This document shows positions 53,610-62,472 of a DNA stretch of 64,000 bases, in pieces (the stretch's first letter is position 1; the number at the start of each line of letters is the position of its first letter). The DNA is from Hymenobacter guriensis (GTDB taxonomy: Bacteria > Bacteroidota > Bacteroidia > Cytophagales > Hymenobacteraceae). The notes under the pieces are model-generated. The model was given only the letters and a program-made list of their open reading frames with translations, was not told the DNA's origin and made no database searches. The translations under genes and the position numbers were made by a program. The stretch is taken from contig NZ_JADWYK010000001.1 of NCBI RefSeq assembly GCF_015773195.1, forward strand, positions 124,001 through 188,000, given 5' to 3'.

Positions 53610-53617
53610 CAAATATA
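53610..53617 (-). promoter_or_regulatory. putative -7 element of the sigma-factor gene
   Basis: The minus strand reads TATATTTG, a full TAnnTTTG match, 32 bases before the ATG. No TTG is seen at standard spacing. Confidence 0.5.
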
Positions 53618-53829
53618 CGAGTTGAATTGAAACTAGTACGGTTGCACAAAAGAAAATTTTTTACAACCGGCTTTCCGCCCCTTTTACCTGCCCAACTTAC
53701 GAAGCCGCTGAAATTCAGGATCGAATCCAAGCGGTGCAAAATTCAGCCGGCCCTGTTCCGCAGGCCGGAAAGGGCGTTTAATTATCTTTGGCTGTATGAA
53801 TGGACGCCAATTGGCGGAAAAGGCTGCGT

Positions 53830-54741
53830 TTAGGCTGCGGGAGCCGCCTCGCAGCAGGTACACAGCCGGCCAGCCAGTGCCAGAAAGTCCGTCATTAGCC
53901 GGACGCGCACCGTGTTGGCGGGCAGGCGCAGGCCCACTTGCTGGGCCAACGGGCCATATAGGTACAGCATCACCTCGGGGCACAGACTATGCACCTGCTC
54001 CACAAAATTTTGTACTCGGTCGCGCTCCGGCAGGGCCGTCATCACGGTGCACAAAGCGTGCGGGCGGTAGGTTTCGCACACCGATTTCAGCTCGGCAGTG
54101 GGTAGGTTCTGTCCCAGGTACAGCACATGCTGCTTGCGGGCGCGCAGCACATAGTTCATAAACAGCAGGGCCAGCTCGTGCATTTCGCCTTCGGGCAAGA
54201 ACAGCACCCAGCGGCGGGCTTCCGAGGGCGCTACCGGCGGCAAAGCATCAATGGCCACCATCATTTTCTGGCGCAGCAGGTTGGTTACCAGATGCTCCTG
54301 GGCCGGATTGACGGAGCCGGCCTGCCACATCACCCCAATGCGTTGCAAAAAGGGGTAAGCTACGCGCATGATGGCTTCCTCGAAGCCGAGTTCCTTGATG
54401 GCAGTGTTCAGCAGGTAGCACAGGCGGCGCTCATCCATTTCCAGCATGGCGGCCAGCAGCGAATTCACTTGCTGGCAATAGTCCTGCACGTCGTCGCAGC
54501 AGGAAATGACGGCTTGGCTGAGCTCCTCGGGAGCCAGTTGAGCAATGCGCGAAATACGGTGGCCACGGGCGCAGAGCGTAGCCACGTTCAGCAGGCGGCG
54601 CAGGTCCTCGTCGCAGTACGTGCGGATGTTGGTGGAAGTGCGCACCGGCTGCAGTATGCCATAGCGCTGCTCCCACATCCGAATGGTGTGGGCCTTGATG
54701 CCGGAGAGCTGCTCCAGGTCGCTGATAGAAAACTGTCCCAC
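53830..54741 (-). CDS. MerR-type regulator with B12-binding-like domain (CarH/LitR-like)
   Basis: 303-aa regulator: N-terminal MerR winged helix (about 3-70, GIKAHTIRMWEQRYGILQP), then a helical cap and a cobalamin-binding-like fold with LPEGEMHELALLF and YLGQNLP. In the CarH light sensors the B12 motif is (D/E)xHxxG; here the His is kept but Gly is replaced by Ala (EMHELA), so B12 binding is uncertain. It starts with GTG overlapping the crtZ stop (TAGTG). Its role in carotenoid control is inferred from context. Confidence 0.85.
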   Translation of the reverse strand: MGQFSISDLEQLSGIKAHTIRMWEQRYGILQPVRTSTNIRTYCDEDLRRLLNVATLCARGHRISRIAQLAPEELSQAVISCCDDVQDYCQQVNSLLAAMLEMDERRLCYLLNTAIKELGFEEAIMRVAYPFLQRIGVMWQAGSVNPAQEHLVTNLLRQKMMVAIDALPPVAPSEARRWVLFLPEGEMHELALLFMNYVLRARKQHVLYLGQNLPTAELKSVCETYRPHALCTVMTALPERDRVQNFVEQVHSLCPEVMLYLYGPLAQQVGLRLPANTVRVRLMTDFLALAGRLCTCCEAAPAA

Positions 54742-55244
54742 TACTTCCGTTCCTTTTGCTGATGACCAATGGCTGATCGCACCGGCGCCGGCCGGCGCCA
54801 GGCCAGCAGGTAATACTTAGGCGACACCCACAGCATGCCAAACTCCTCGGATCCGTCGCGGCCGGTGGTTTTGTGGTGCATCTTGTGGGCCATATTCAGG
54901 GCGCGCAGATAGGCATTGCGCGACTTGCGCCAGAAGCGCAGGCGGCCATGAATCAGCACATCGTGCACGAAAAAGTACACGCAACCGTAACTGGCAATGC
55001 CTACACCCACCCAGAAGCGCCAATCCTTGGCCGGTGCCCCAAAGTGAATGCACAGCATGGAGAGCGTACCGTAAAACAGGAAAAAGAAGTCGTTGCGCTC
55101 GAAGCGGTGCGGGTGGCGCACATGGTGCGAGCGGTGCAGAAACCATAGGGGCCCATGCAGCACAAACTTGTGCATGCCCCAGGCGACCAGTTCCATTCCC
55201 AGAAAGGTAGCCGCGGAAACGGCTACGGCTGCCAGCGTTGTCAT
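54741..55244 (-). CDS. crtZ: beta-carotene hydroxylase CrtZ
   Basis: 167-aa membrane diiron hydroxylase of the fatty-acid hydroxylase superfamily that adds 3-hydroxyl groups to beta-carotene rings. All four His motifs are visible: HKFVLH, HRSHH, HDVLIH and HKMHH. The ATG at 55244 (MTTLAAVAV) is preferred over a TTG three codons upstream. The stop codon overlaps the GTG of the regulator by one base (TAGTG), which predicts translational coupling. Confidence 0.93.
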   Translation of the reverse strand: MTTLAAVAVSAATFLGMELVAWGMHKFVLHGPLWFLHRSHHVRHPHRFERNDFFFLFYGTLSMLCIHFGAPAKDWRFWVGVGIASYGCVYFFVHDVLIHGRLRFWRKSRNAYLRALNMAHKMHHKTTGRDGSEEFGMLWVSPKYYLLAWRRPAPVRSAIGHQQKERK

Positions 55245-55397
55245 GGGGTGCAAACCAGCAGAAGGGCTAAAAAGTTAAGTTTATCGGCTACGAACCACCA
55301 AAAATAGTCGTGGCTGACATGGCAAGTTAAAAAACCAGCCCGACTCCACCACTTACGTGGCAAAATCGGGCCGGCAGATTCGGGGAGCATCCGGGCG

Positions 55398-56207
55398 CTA
55401 TTCCCAGCTGATCTTCTCCTTGTTGAGGAAGGCTGCAATACCCCGGCGGCAATCCTGGGAGCCGCGGGCCTCGGCATTCATCTGGGCGGCGTAGCGCAGC
55501 CCGTCTTCCAGCGCCATTTCGGGCAGGCGGGCCAGCATTTCCTTCGTAGCCTCCATGCTCTGCGCCGAATTCTCGACGCACAGGCGGCGGGCAAAGGTGT
55601 ACACCTGAGTGTGCAGCTCGTCGCGGCCCACCACAAAATTCACTAGACCGTACTCCGCGGCTTTCTGCGCCCCAATGATTTCGCCGGTGAGCAGCAGCTG
55701 CTTGGTGCGGGCCTCCCCTATTTTGCGGAGCAGAAATACACTTACAATGGCGGGCAGAAAGCCGATTTTAACTTCCGTGTAGCCAAACTTGGCTTCCGGC
55801 ACGGTGAAAGCAAAGTCGCAGATGGCGGCCAGGCCGCAGCCCCCGGCCAGGGCGTGGCCCTGCACCTCCCCGATTACCACCTTTTTGAGGGTATAGATCT
55901 GGTGAAACAGCTGCATGAGGTGGGTGCTGTCGGCCAGGTTATCGGTGTAGCCAAACCCCTGCAGCTCCTGGATGTAGCTCAGGTCGGCACCGGCACAGAA
56001 AGCGGCTCCGTTGGCCCGCAGCACCACTACTTTGCAGTCTTCGTCTTCCTCGGCCGCCGTGAAGGCCAGCTTCAGCTCCGACACCATTTCGGCGCTGAGG
56101 GCGTTGCGCTTTTCGGGGCGGTTGAGGGTGATATAGCCGATGGCGTCGCGGCATTCATACTGAATGAAGCGCAGCTCCTCCAGTTCCTGGGTAGGCAGAT
56201 TGTCCAT
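55398..56207 (-). CDS. enoyl-CoA hydratase/isomerase family protein
   Basis: 269-aa crotonase-fold enzyme acting on acyl-CoA substrates. The oxyanion-hole motifs are AFCAGADLSYIQ (69-80) and ALAGGCGLAAICDF (119-132), and RPEKRNALS marks the N-terminal region. Of the two hydratase glutamates, the second is not obvious (PEAKFGYTEVKIGF), so the exact reaction (hydration, isomerisation, dehalogenation) is open. It stands alone behind a good promoter and upstream of crtZ on the same strand, 153 bases apart. Confidence 0.9.
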   Translation of the reverse strand: MDNLPTQELEELRFIQYECRDAIGYITLNRPEKRNALSAEMVSELKLAFTAAEEDEDCKVVVLRANGAAFCAGADLSYIQELQGFGYTDNLADSTHLMQLFHQIYTLKKVVIGEVQGHALAGGCGLAAICDFAFTVPEAKFGYTEVKIGFLPAIVSVFLLRKIGEARTKQLLLTGEIIGAQKAAEYGLVNFVVGRDELHTQVYTFARRLCVENSAQSMEATKEMLARLPEMALEDGLRYAAQMNAEARGSQDCRRGIAAFLNKEKISWE

Positions 56208-56280
56208 GGTCGTTGTTGCTGGCGGGTAAGGGGAAAGGACAGCAGCAGTGCCGGCGTGGGGTTCCGGACTACGGTAAAAT

Positions 56281-56312
56281 CAAACGTAACAAAAATGGTG
56301 CTATGTGCGCAA
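56281..56312 (-). promoter_or_regulatory. putative promoter of the enoyl-CoA hydratase gene
   Basis: On the minus strand TTG (56312-56310), 21 bases, then TACGTTTG (56288-56281). The gene starts 73 bases downstream. Confidence 0.6.
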
Positions 56313-56366
56313 GCACCGGGCTAGCGTTGTACGCAGCTTTTCGGCCGACGGGTTTACGGGCAGGCT

Positions 56367-58595
56367 TTACTGCCGGGGAGCCACGACGAACGCGCCTCGC
56401 ATGGTAACGTCATACGTACGGAAGCCGGCTGCCTGCAGGATTGAGTCCTGCCGGGCCACGTACCAGGATTTGCAGGAGGAATCGAACACCACCGGCGCGC
56501 CCGTACCGAAAGCAGCAGCCAGCTGCTCGGGCCACACCCGGGCGTTGCGGCGCAGCACAATCACATCCACCGGGCTAGGAGCCTGGGCGCGGGCTACCTT
56601 GCCGGCCACCAGGGCCACGCGCAGTCCCCGCCACACCAGCAGCGTGTTCTCGTTAAGGCGCCGCGTGGGTACGGGGGCTGCGGGCCAGCCCTGGTAATAC
56701 AGCACCCGCCGGGCTTCGCGCTGAATGCTGCCGGGCACAATGCGGTAGGTGCGCTCGGTCTCGGAAAGCGGCAATGAATCAGCCATGACGATTTCGGCCG
56801 CCGCGCCTTCCCAGAACCCCACCACCGAGCGGCGCGGAATGCTGTAGATGATAAGCTGTTTGTCGGGGGCTAGCTGGCGGGCGGCCCACACTTTGCTGCC
56901 CGCCAGCCCGCAGGCCAGGCAAAAAGCCAGCACCAGCCACCCCAGCTGCCGGACGGCAAAGAAAACCAGCATTACCACAATCCAGGCAAAGAGCAGCCAG
57001 GTTTGTGGGGCCGACAGGTGGATTTCGGTGAGCAGCGCGCCGGGCAGCAGGTGGCCCACTCCGAAGATGTATTCGTTGAAACACCAGATCATCTTCTCGA
57101 ACAGCCAGCCAACTCCCTGCGGCAGCACGTCCAGCCAGGCGGCCACGCCTGGCAGCAGTAGGCCGACGGCGGCTACTAGTCCCTTCAGCACCAGCAACCC
57201 CAGGCCCACATACACGGCCGCGCTGGAAATAGGTACGGCAATAAGGTTGGAAGCCAGAAAGCTGAGCGGAAACTGGTGGAAATAATGCAGGCTCAGGGGC
57301 AGCGTGGCCACCTGCGCAGCCAGGGAAAGCGCCGTAGCCTGCCACACTTTGTCCCAGAACCAGCCGTTGGCCCGCCAGAACTTCTGCACGGCTTTGGGAT
57401 GCCAGGGCCGCTGCCGGTCAATAAACCAGCCCTGCACATCGAGCCAGCGCACGATGCGCGGCTGCAGGTACACGATGCTGAGTACGGCCAGAAACGACAG
57501 CTGAAAGCCGACATCCACCAGCAGAAACGGGTCGTAGCACAGCAGTACAAAAGCCGCCAGTGCCAGCGTATTGAACATGTTGCTCTGCCGGCCCCAAGCC
57601 CGCGCCAGGATGATGAACGTGAACATAACGGCCGCCCGCAGCACCGACGCGGACAGCCCCGTGAGCAGCGCGTAGCTCCAGATAACGGCCAAGCCCAGCG
57701 CCGCTGTGCCGAACTGAAATAGCCTACCCCGCCGGCCCGGCAGCAAGCCCAGCAGCCACGTCACGGCCGCAAACAGCAGCCCCACCTGCAGCCCCGATAC
57801 CGCCATGATGTGCGTGGTGCCGGTGTTGGCGTAGGCCTGCCGCGTCTGCTGGTCCACTTCATCCTTGATGCCAAGCACCAGCGCCGAAGCCAGCGCGTAT
57901 TCGCGCCTGGCGTGCACATACTGCCGGAATACCCCATCCAGTACCCGCGCCGTCTTCATACCCAAAGCCTGCCAGCGGTTGGGCACCTCCACGCCCATTT
58001 TCAGGTACTGGTCGGGGTGAATGAACTGCTGATGATATACCTGATGATATTCCAGGTAGCGGCGGTAGTCGAACTCACCCGGGTTGAGCGGGGGCTTGCT
58101 CGGGGCCGGCGCGCCCCGCACCAGCCACACGTCGCCGTACTGCGGGGCAGCCACCCCGGAGTCGCGTGGCACCGACACGCGGATACCGCCAATAGCCGCA
58201 CGCCATTGCCCCGCCACCCGCACCGCCGACACGCGCACGGTGGTGGCGTAGGTGGCGGGGCGCGTCACGGTGTAATCGTCCACCACGGCGCGGTAAAACT
58301 CAATCCGGCTTCCAAAGCGCTGCAGGTGGTTGTCGGCGCGGCTTTCCGTGGCCTGCTGCGTGAGGGCCAGGCCGGCGGCGTATACCGTCAGCAAAGCCAT
58401 CAGTCCCAGGGCATCCAGCAGCGCCGGTGCGGCCCGGCGGCCCAGCCAGAGCTGCAGGCCACAGTATAGGAGCATCAGACCCAGCACGGGGACAATCAGC
58501 GGCGGCAAGGTGCTACCTATATATAAGTAGGTAAGAATACCGGCAGCCAAAGCCAGCGCCAGCCGCACAAATGCATAAGGTGCCCACTGTATCAT
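56367..58595 (-). CDS. ComEC/Rec2-family DNA-uptake channel protein
   Basis: 742-aa polytopic membrane protein. An N-terminal DUF4131-type region (helices at about 10-70 and an OB-like soluble part with VRGAPAPSKPPLNPGEFDYRRYL), then the Competence domain with many helices and signatures HIMAVSGLQVGL and GLSASVLRAAVM. The C-terminal part lacks the HxHxDH metallo-beta-lactamase motif of full ComEC; this shorter form is seen in many Bacteroidota. Probable role: transport of single-stranded DNA in natural transformation. Start ATG 58595. Confidence 0.9.
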   Translation of the reverse strand: MIQWAPYAFVRLALALAAGILTYLYIGSTLPPLIVPVLGLMLLYCGLQLWLGRRAAPALLDALGLMALLTVYAAGLALTQQATESRADNHLQRFGSRIEFYRAVVDDYTVTRPATYATTVRVSAVRVAGQWRAAIGGIRVSVPRDSGVAAPQYGDVWLVRGAPAPSKPPLNPGEFDYRRYLEYHQVYHQQFIHPDQYLKMGVEVPNRWQALGMKTARVLDGVFRQYVHARREYALASALVLGIKDEVDQQTRQAYANTGTTHIMAVSGLQVGLLFAAVTWLLGLLPGRRGRLFQFGTAALGLAVIWSYALLTGLSASVLRAAVMFTFIILARAWGRQSNMFNTLALAAFVLLCYDPFLLVDVGFQLSFLAVLSIVYLQPRIVRWLDVQGWFIDRQRPWHPKAVQKFWRANGWFWDKVWQATALSLAAQVATLPLSLHYFHQFPLSFLASNLIAVPISSAAVYVGLGLLVLKGLVAAVGLLLPGVAAWLDVLPQGVGWLFEKMIWCFNEYIFGVGHLLPGALLTEIHLSAPQTWLLFAWIVVMLVFFAVRQLGWLVLAFCLACGLAGSKVWAARQLAPDKQLIIYSIPRRSVVGFWEGAAAEIVMADSLPLSETERTYRIVPGSIQREARRVLYYQGWPAAPVPTRRLNENTLLVWRGLRVALVAGKVARAQAPSPVDVIVLRRNARVWPEQLAAAFGTGAPVVFDSSCKSWYVARQDSILQAAGFRTYDVTMRGAFVVAPRQ

Positions 58596-58689
58596 ACCTC
58601 ACGTCTTGAGCTGAATAATAGTATTTGCTAATGCCTGATAAGCTGTAGAAAATCAATTAATAAAGCAAGCAGCCTTACCTCATGATAAC

Positions 58690-58729
58690 GCAAAAAGCCC
58701 CGTGCATAATGGTGCGTGGGGCTTTTTGC
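58690..58729 (-). terminator. terminator of the GNAT gene
   Basis: Perfect 12-bp arms GCAAAAAGCCCC (58690-58701) and GGGGCTTTTTGC (58718-58729), with the T-run built into the stem. It is 14 bases beyond the stop codon of the GNAT gene. Confidence 0.85.
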
Positions 58730-58743
58730 GGGGCTCATCGAGG

Positions 58744-59178
58744 CTATGGACGCTGCCAACGCATCCGGTAATGCTCGATGTCGCACTCCGTGAATTGGGG
58801 GCCGTCTTTCACGAAGCCATGCCGCTCGTAGAACCGCACGGCCGGCAGCTGCGCGTGCAGGTACACGAGAGCCTGGGGATAAGCCGCGTCCACATCACGC
58901 AGCACCTGAGCCAGCAGAGCCGCGCCGGCAGCCTGGTTGCGGTACGGCGCCAGCACGGCAAACCGCTCCAGCTTCACGCCCTTGTCGGTGGGGCGCCAGC
59001 GGGCCGCGCCGCAGGCCGTACCATCAGCTGCCCGCGCCAGGTAGTGCGTGGCGTCGGTGCGGTCGTGCTCATCCGACTCGGCCTCGCGGGGAACCTGCTG
59101 CTCCTCCACAAACACGGCCGTACGGACAGCAAAGGCCTCTTTCAGCTCCGCGGGGTTGCTGATGCGGTGGGCTTCCAT
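58744..59178 (-). CDS. GNAT-family N-acetyltransferase
   Basis: 144-aa acetyltransferase of the ElaA/YjcF-like branch of GNAT. The start is ATG 59178 (MEAHRISNPAELKEAFAVR). Landmarks: VFVEEQQVPREAESDEHD, KLERFAVLAPYRNQAAGAALL (acetyl-CoA binding loop, motif A with YRNQAAG) and VRFYERHGFV (motif B). Acetyl acceptor unknown. It lies alone with its own terminator. Confidence 0.88.
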   Translation of the reverse strand: MEAHRISNPAELKEAFAVRTAVFVEEQQVPREAESDEHDRTDATHYLARAADGTACGAARWRPTDKGVKLERFAVLAPYRNQAAGAALLAQVLRDVDAAYPQALVYLHAQLPAVRFYERHGFVKDGPQFTECDIEHYRMRWQRP

Positions 59179-59334
59179 AACCTGGGATTGATACGTTTGA
59201 ACGGATAGAATGAAGCGGCGGCAATCTTGACGTCCGACAAGCAGCTGCAAAACTAAGCAGGCAAAGCAACTGCTGCCAAACCGGAGGTTGGACGCAATGC
59301 TTTGCCTGCTGGTTTTGTAGCCGTACGCTTAGCT

Positions 59335-60441
59335 CTAAACCTGCTCCTGGTTGACGGGCAGTTCCTGCATCCCGTCGTCCTCGCGGCGGGCATCGGGGTG
59401 CTTGCCGGGGTCGGTGGGCTGGGCCGGGCCGCCGGGGCGACGGTAGGGCTGGTACTCGCGCACCGGGCGGTTGGCCTGCTCCTTCTGCTGCTCCGTGTCG
59501 AACCGGTCGTAGGCCTGCACAATCTGCTTCACCAACCGGTGGCGCACCACGTCTTCGGAGTTCATTTCCACGAACCCGATGCCGTTGACGCCCCGCAGAA
59601 TATCCAGCGCCTGATTCAGCCCCGACTTCTGCTTGGTGGGCAGGTCAATCTGGCTCCGGTCACCGTTCACCATCACCTTGGCCGAAGGGCCCATACGTGT
59701 CAGAAACATCTTCAGCTGCGAAGGCGTGGTGTTCTGGGCCTCATCCAGCAGCACAAAGGCGTGGTTGAGCGTGCGGCCGCGCATGTAAGCCAGCGGGGCT
59801 ATTTCGATGGTTTTGTTTTCGAGGTAGAATTTGAATTTCTCGGGCGGCAGCATGTCCTCCAGCGCGTCGTAAATCGGGCGCAGGTAGGGGTCCACCTTTT
59901 CCTTCATGTCGCCGGGCAGGAAGCCGAGGCTTTCACCCGCCTCCACTACGGGCCTGGAAATGATGATTTTCTTGACCTCCTTGTTTTTGAGGGCACGTAC
60001 GGCCAGGGCCACCGAAATATAGGTTTTGCCTGTACCGGCCGGCCCCAGCGCAAACACCAGGTCGTTCTTCATCACCGCATCCACCAACCGCTGCTGGTTG
60101 GCCGTGCGGGCTTTGATGACGCCGCCCTTGGCTCCGAACAGGATAACGTCGGGCGAGGCAGCAAGGCGAGCTTCCTCCCGCTCTTCGTCGGACGCGCCAA
60201 TATACTGGCTCACGGTTTTGTCGTTCACCAGCCCATACTCGTGGTAATGCTCCAGGAGCGCCGAGAGGATGTCATTGATGCGCTGAATGATGGCCGTCTG
60301 GCCTTGAATTTTGATTTCGTTGCCGCGGGAAATAATCTTACTGCCCGGGAAAGCGGCAGCCAGCTGCCGAATGTTCTGGTTATCAGTTCCCAGGAAATCA
60401 ACCAGGGACACATTTTCCAGCGTGATGATTTTCTCGACCAA
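59335..60441 (-). CDS. PhoH-family ATPase
   Basis: 368-aa cytoplasmic P-loop ATPase of the PhoH/PhoL family, probably an RNA-linked helicase or nuclease partner (family inference). Walker A GPAGTGKT (133-140), Walker B LLDEAQN (231-237) and ISRPVVEAGESLGFLPGD, and VNGDRSQIDLP are present. The C-terminal tail is Arg/Pro/Gln-rich. The frame has no ATG at the N-terminus; TTG at 60441 (VEKIITLENV) is the likely start. Divergent from the SAM hydroxide adenosyltransferase gene. Confidence 0.94.
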   Translation of the reverse strand: MVEKIITLENVSLVDFLGTDNQNIRQLAAAFPGSKIISRGNEIKIQGQTAIIQRINDILSALLEHYHEYGLVNDKTVSQYIGASDEEREEARLAASPDVILFGAKGGVIKARTANQQRLVDAVMKNDLVFALGPAGTGKTYISVALAVRALKNKEVKKIIISRPVVEAGESLGFLPGDMKEKVDPYLRPIYDALEDMLPPEKFKFYLENKTIEIAPLAYMRGRTLNHAFVLLDEAQNTTPSQLKMFLTRMGPSAKVMVNGDRSQIDLPTKQKSGLNQALDILRGVNGIGFVEMNSEDVVRHRLVKQIVQAYDRFDTEQQKEQANRPVREYQPYRRPGGPAQPTDPGKHPDARREDDGMQELPVNQEQV

Positions 60442-60493
60442 ATCGGGGAATTGTTAGCGGTGTAATAAAAAAGGAAGAACCCGGGTAAAATGC

Positions 60494-60522
60494 GTTGGTT
60501 AGCGGCAAAACGCCTACTTTTG
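60494..60522 (+). promoter_or_regulatory. putative promoter of the SAM hydroxide adenosyltransferase gene
   Basis: GTTG (60494-60497), 17 bases, then TACTTTTG (60515-60522). The gene starts 50 bases on. The -7 element is good, and the spacing is slightly short. Confidence 0.55.
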
Positions 60523-60571
60523 CCGCCCCTACCCGGGTAAACAATAGTACGAAGAACTGCGCATTTTAGGC

Positions 60572-61342
60572 ATGGGGCTGATTACGTTTCTGTCGGATTT
60601 CGGCTACCGCGACCATTATGTGGCGGCGGTGAAGGCGCGGATTCTGCAGCTGGCTCCCCAGCAGCCGGTCCTCGACATAACCCACGCCGTCGAACCCTTC
60701 AACATCGCGCACGCCGTACACGTTCTCGGTGCCGTGTATAATGATTTCCCGGCCGGCACGGTGCACCTTATCGGGGTGAGCGACTGGGGCCGCGGCGCGG
60801 GCAGCTGGCGCGCCGCCCGCTATCAGGGTCACTACTTTGTGGTAGCCGACAATGGCCTGCTGCCGCTGCTCACCGATGGCCACGCCGACGAGCTAGTAGA
60901 GCTGTCCACACTGGCGCCCACTGCCTCCCCTACCCGCGACGTGCTGGCCCCCGCCGCCGTGCATCTGGCCCGTGGCGGCCTTCTCTCCGACCTCGGCCAG
61001 CAGGCCATCACCCAGTACCAGCTCCTCAACCGGCAGCTGCGCCTGCAGGACCACCGCATCACCGGCCATGTCATTCATGTCGACCACTACGGCAACCTCA
61101 TCACCAACATCACGCGCACGGCGGTGGAAGCCGTGGGGCACGGCCGCGCCTGCACCATCCATTTCGGCCGCGAAACGGTGCGCGAAATCCTTCCCCATTT
61201 TCAGACTGCCGACCCCGGTGAGGCGGGCTGCATCTTCAACAGTCAGGACCGGCTCTGCGTGGGCATCAACCAAGGCAACGCCTCCGAGTTGCTGGGGTTG
61301 AATTTCGATTCGCAGGTGGATGTGCGGTTTTCTGCAGGATAA
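60572..61342 (+). CDS. SAM hydroxide adenosyltransferase (DUF62)
   Basis: 256-aa enzyme of the fluorinase/chlorinase-related DUF62 family. Its members hydrolyse S-adenosylmethionine to adenosine and methionine with a hydroxide nucleophile. Diagnostic parts: ITFLSDFGYRDHYVAA with D9, VLDITHAVEPFNIAHA, VADNGLLP, and the C-terminal HVDHYGNLITNI. The fluorinase-specific halide loop is not apparent, so fluorination is unlikely. Role in the cell is unclear. Confidence 0.93.
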   Translation: MGLITFLSDFGYRDHYVAAVKARILQLAPQQPVLDITHAVEPFNIAHAVHVLGAVYNDFPAGTVHLIGVSDWGRGAGSWRAARYQGHYFVVADNGLLPLLTDGHADELVELSTLAPTASPTRDVLAPAAVHLARGGLLSDLGQQAITQYQLLNRQLRLQDHRITGHVIHVDHYGNLITNITRTAVEAVGHGRACTIHFGRETVREILPHFQTADPGEAGCIFNSQDRLCVGINQGNASELLGLNFDSQVDVRFSAG

Positions 61343-61453
61343 GCAAGTCATAAAAACACCATTTCAACGACGTAGCAAAGGATTCTTCAGTTGTTTATTT
61401 ATTATGTTAACTATAAAACGCTAGCGTAAACTTCCTTTTAACTCGACTCTTTT

Positions 61454-61768
61454 ATGCTGATTCGGATTGTGCGCATGACTTTTCAGCCCGAACGGGTTGC
61501 TGATTTTCTGGCTCTTTTTCAGGCCTCAGAAGACTACATCCGGGCCCAGCCGGGCTGCCGGCATATGGAGCTCTGGCAGGATGCAGACACCCCGCACGTA
61601 TTCTGTACCCATAGCCACTGGGATTCGAAGGAAGCCCTGGACGCCTACCGCCGCTCCGAGTTGTTTGGCCAAGTATGGCCGGCTACCAAGCGGCTTTTTT
61701 CGGTTCCGGCCCAGGCCTTTTCCGTATACCCGGCAAATCTTCCGCCTACAGTGGCCGCCGTCCACTAA
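61454..61768 (+). CDS. ABM-domain (antibiotic biosynthesis monooxygenase-like) protein
   Basis: 104-aa dimeric alpha/beta ferredoxin-like barrel protein. Typical start IRIVRMTFQPERVADFLALF, the central QPGCRHMELWQD and the HSHWDSKEALDAYRRSELF helix match the ABM fold (heme-degrading or quinone-forming monooxygenases and related). Without further residues the activity is not assignable. It sits between the SAM hydrolase gene and hscB, 50 bases before the latter, possibly co-transcribed. Confidence 0.85.
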   Translation: MLIRIVRMTFQPERVADFLALFQASEDYIRAQPGCRHMELWQDADTPHVFCTHSHWDSKEALDAYRRSELFGQVWPATKRLFSVPAQAFSVYPANLPPTVAAVH

Positions 61769-61818
61769 CCTTTACAAAGGTTGATGGTACCCTTGCTGCT
61801 GTACCTTGCTTTTTGCTA

Positions 61819-62349
61819 ATGAATTACTTCACTTTCTATAAGCTTCCCGAAACGTTCTGGCCTGACACGGCAGCGCTTAAGCGGCAATACTACGCCTTCA
61901 GCCGGGAGTATCACCCCGATTTCCACGCTACGTCCAGCCCCGAGCAGCAGCAGAAAATTCTGCACATGGCCACGCTGAATACCAACGCCTACCGCACCCT
62001 CTCTGACCCCGACCTGCGCATGGCCTACATACTGAACAGCCATGGCTTGCTGGACGAAGGCAAACAGGAGCTTCCCGCCGACTTTCTGATGGAAGTTATG
62101 GACCTGAACGAGCAGCTGATGGAGCTCGAATTTGAGCCGGATGCCGAAACGCGGCAGCGCGTCGAAGCTGAAGTAAACGCGCTTGCCGAAACTCTGGACG
62201 CCGGAATTCAGCCGGTACTGACTGGCTATGAAATGCTTCCGGGGGATGCAAGGCCGCAGGCGCTCCAACAGATTCGCACCTATTACCTTAAAAAGCGGTA
62301 TCTGTTGCGCATTCGCGAAAGTCTGGCTAAGTTTGCAGCCCGATCCTGA
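61819..62349 (+). CDS. hscB: Fe-S cluster co-chaperone HscB
   Basis: 176-aa J-domain co-chaperone of HscA, for iron-sulfur cluster transfer from IscU. The start is ATG 61819 (MNYFTFYKLPETFW). J domain about 1-75 with HPD at 32-34 in REYHPDFH; the C-terminal helical HscB domain carries AYILNSHG, and FLMEVMDLNEQLMEL, which resembles the IscU-binding face. No other isc/hsc genes are in the window. Confidence 0.92.
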   Translation: MNYFTFYKLPETFWPDTAALKRQYYAFSREYHPDFHATSSPEQQQKILHMATLNTNAYRTLSDPDLRMAYILNSHGLLDEGKQELPADFLMEVMDLNEQLMELEFEPDAETRQRVEAEVNALAETLDAGIQPVLTGYEMLPGDARPQALQQIRTYYLKKRYLLRIRESLAKFAARS

Positions 62350-62373
62350 ACAACTAACCGAGTTGTTCATCCT

Positions 62374-62455
62374 GCCCGGATGGCGGAACCGGTAGACGCG
62401 TCGGTCTCAAACACCGATATCGAAAGATGTGCCGGTTCGACTCCGGCTCCGGGTA
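62374..62455 (+). tRNA. tRNA-Leu(CAA)
   Basis: Full cloverleaf, 82 bases: acceptor stem GCCCGGA/TCCGGGT with a G-T end pair, D arm GCGGAACCGGTAGACGC, anticodon loop CTCAAAC (anticodon CAA, leucine), a long variable arm with ATC-GAAA-GAT typical of class II tRNA, and T arm GCCGG-TTCGACT-CCGGC. CCA is not encoded. It lies 24 bases after hscB. Confidence 0.95.
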
Positions 62456-62472
62456 CTTGGAATTACTGACGG

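Noticed and set aside
59302..60465. 387-aa frame on the plus strand
   Set aside because: Complement of the PhoH-family gene, whose Walker motifs are intact.
61675..61818. 48-residue N-terminal extension of HscB
   Set aside because: It overlaps the ABM-domain gene in another frame, and the J-domain family starts at MNYFTFYKLP.
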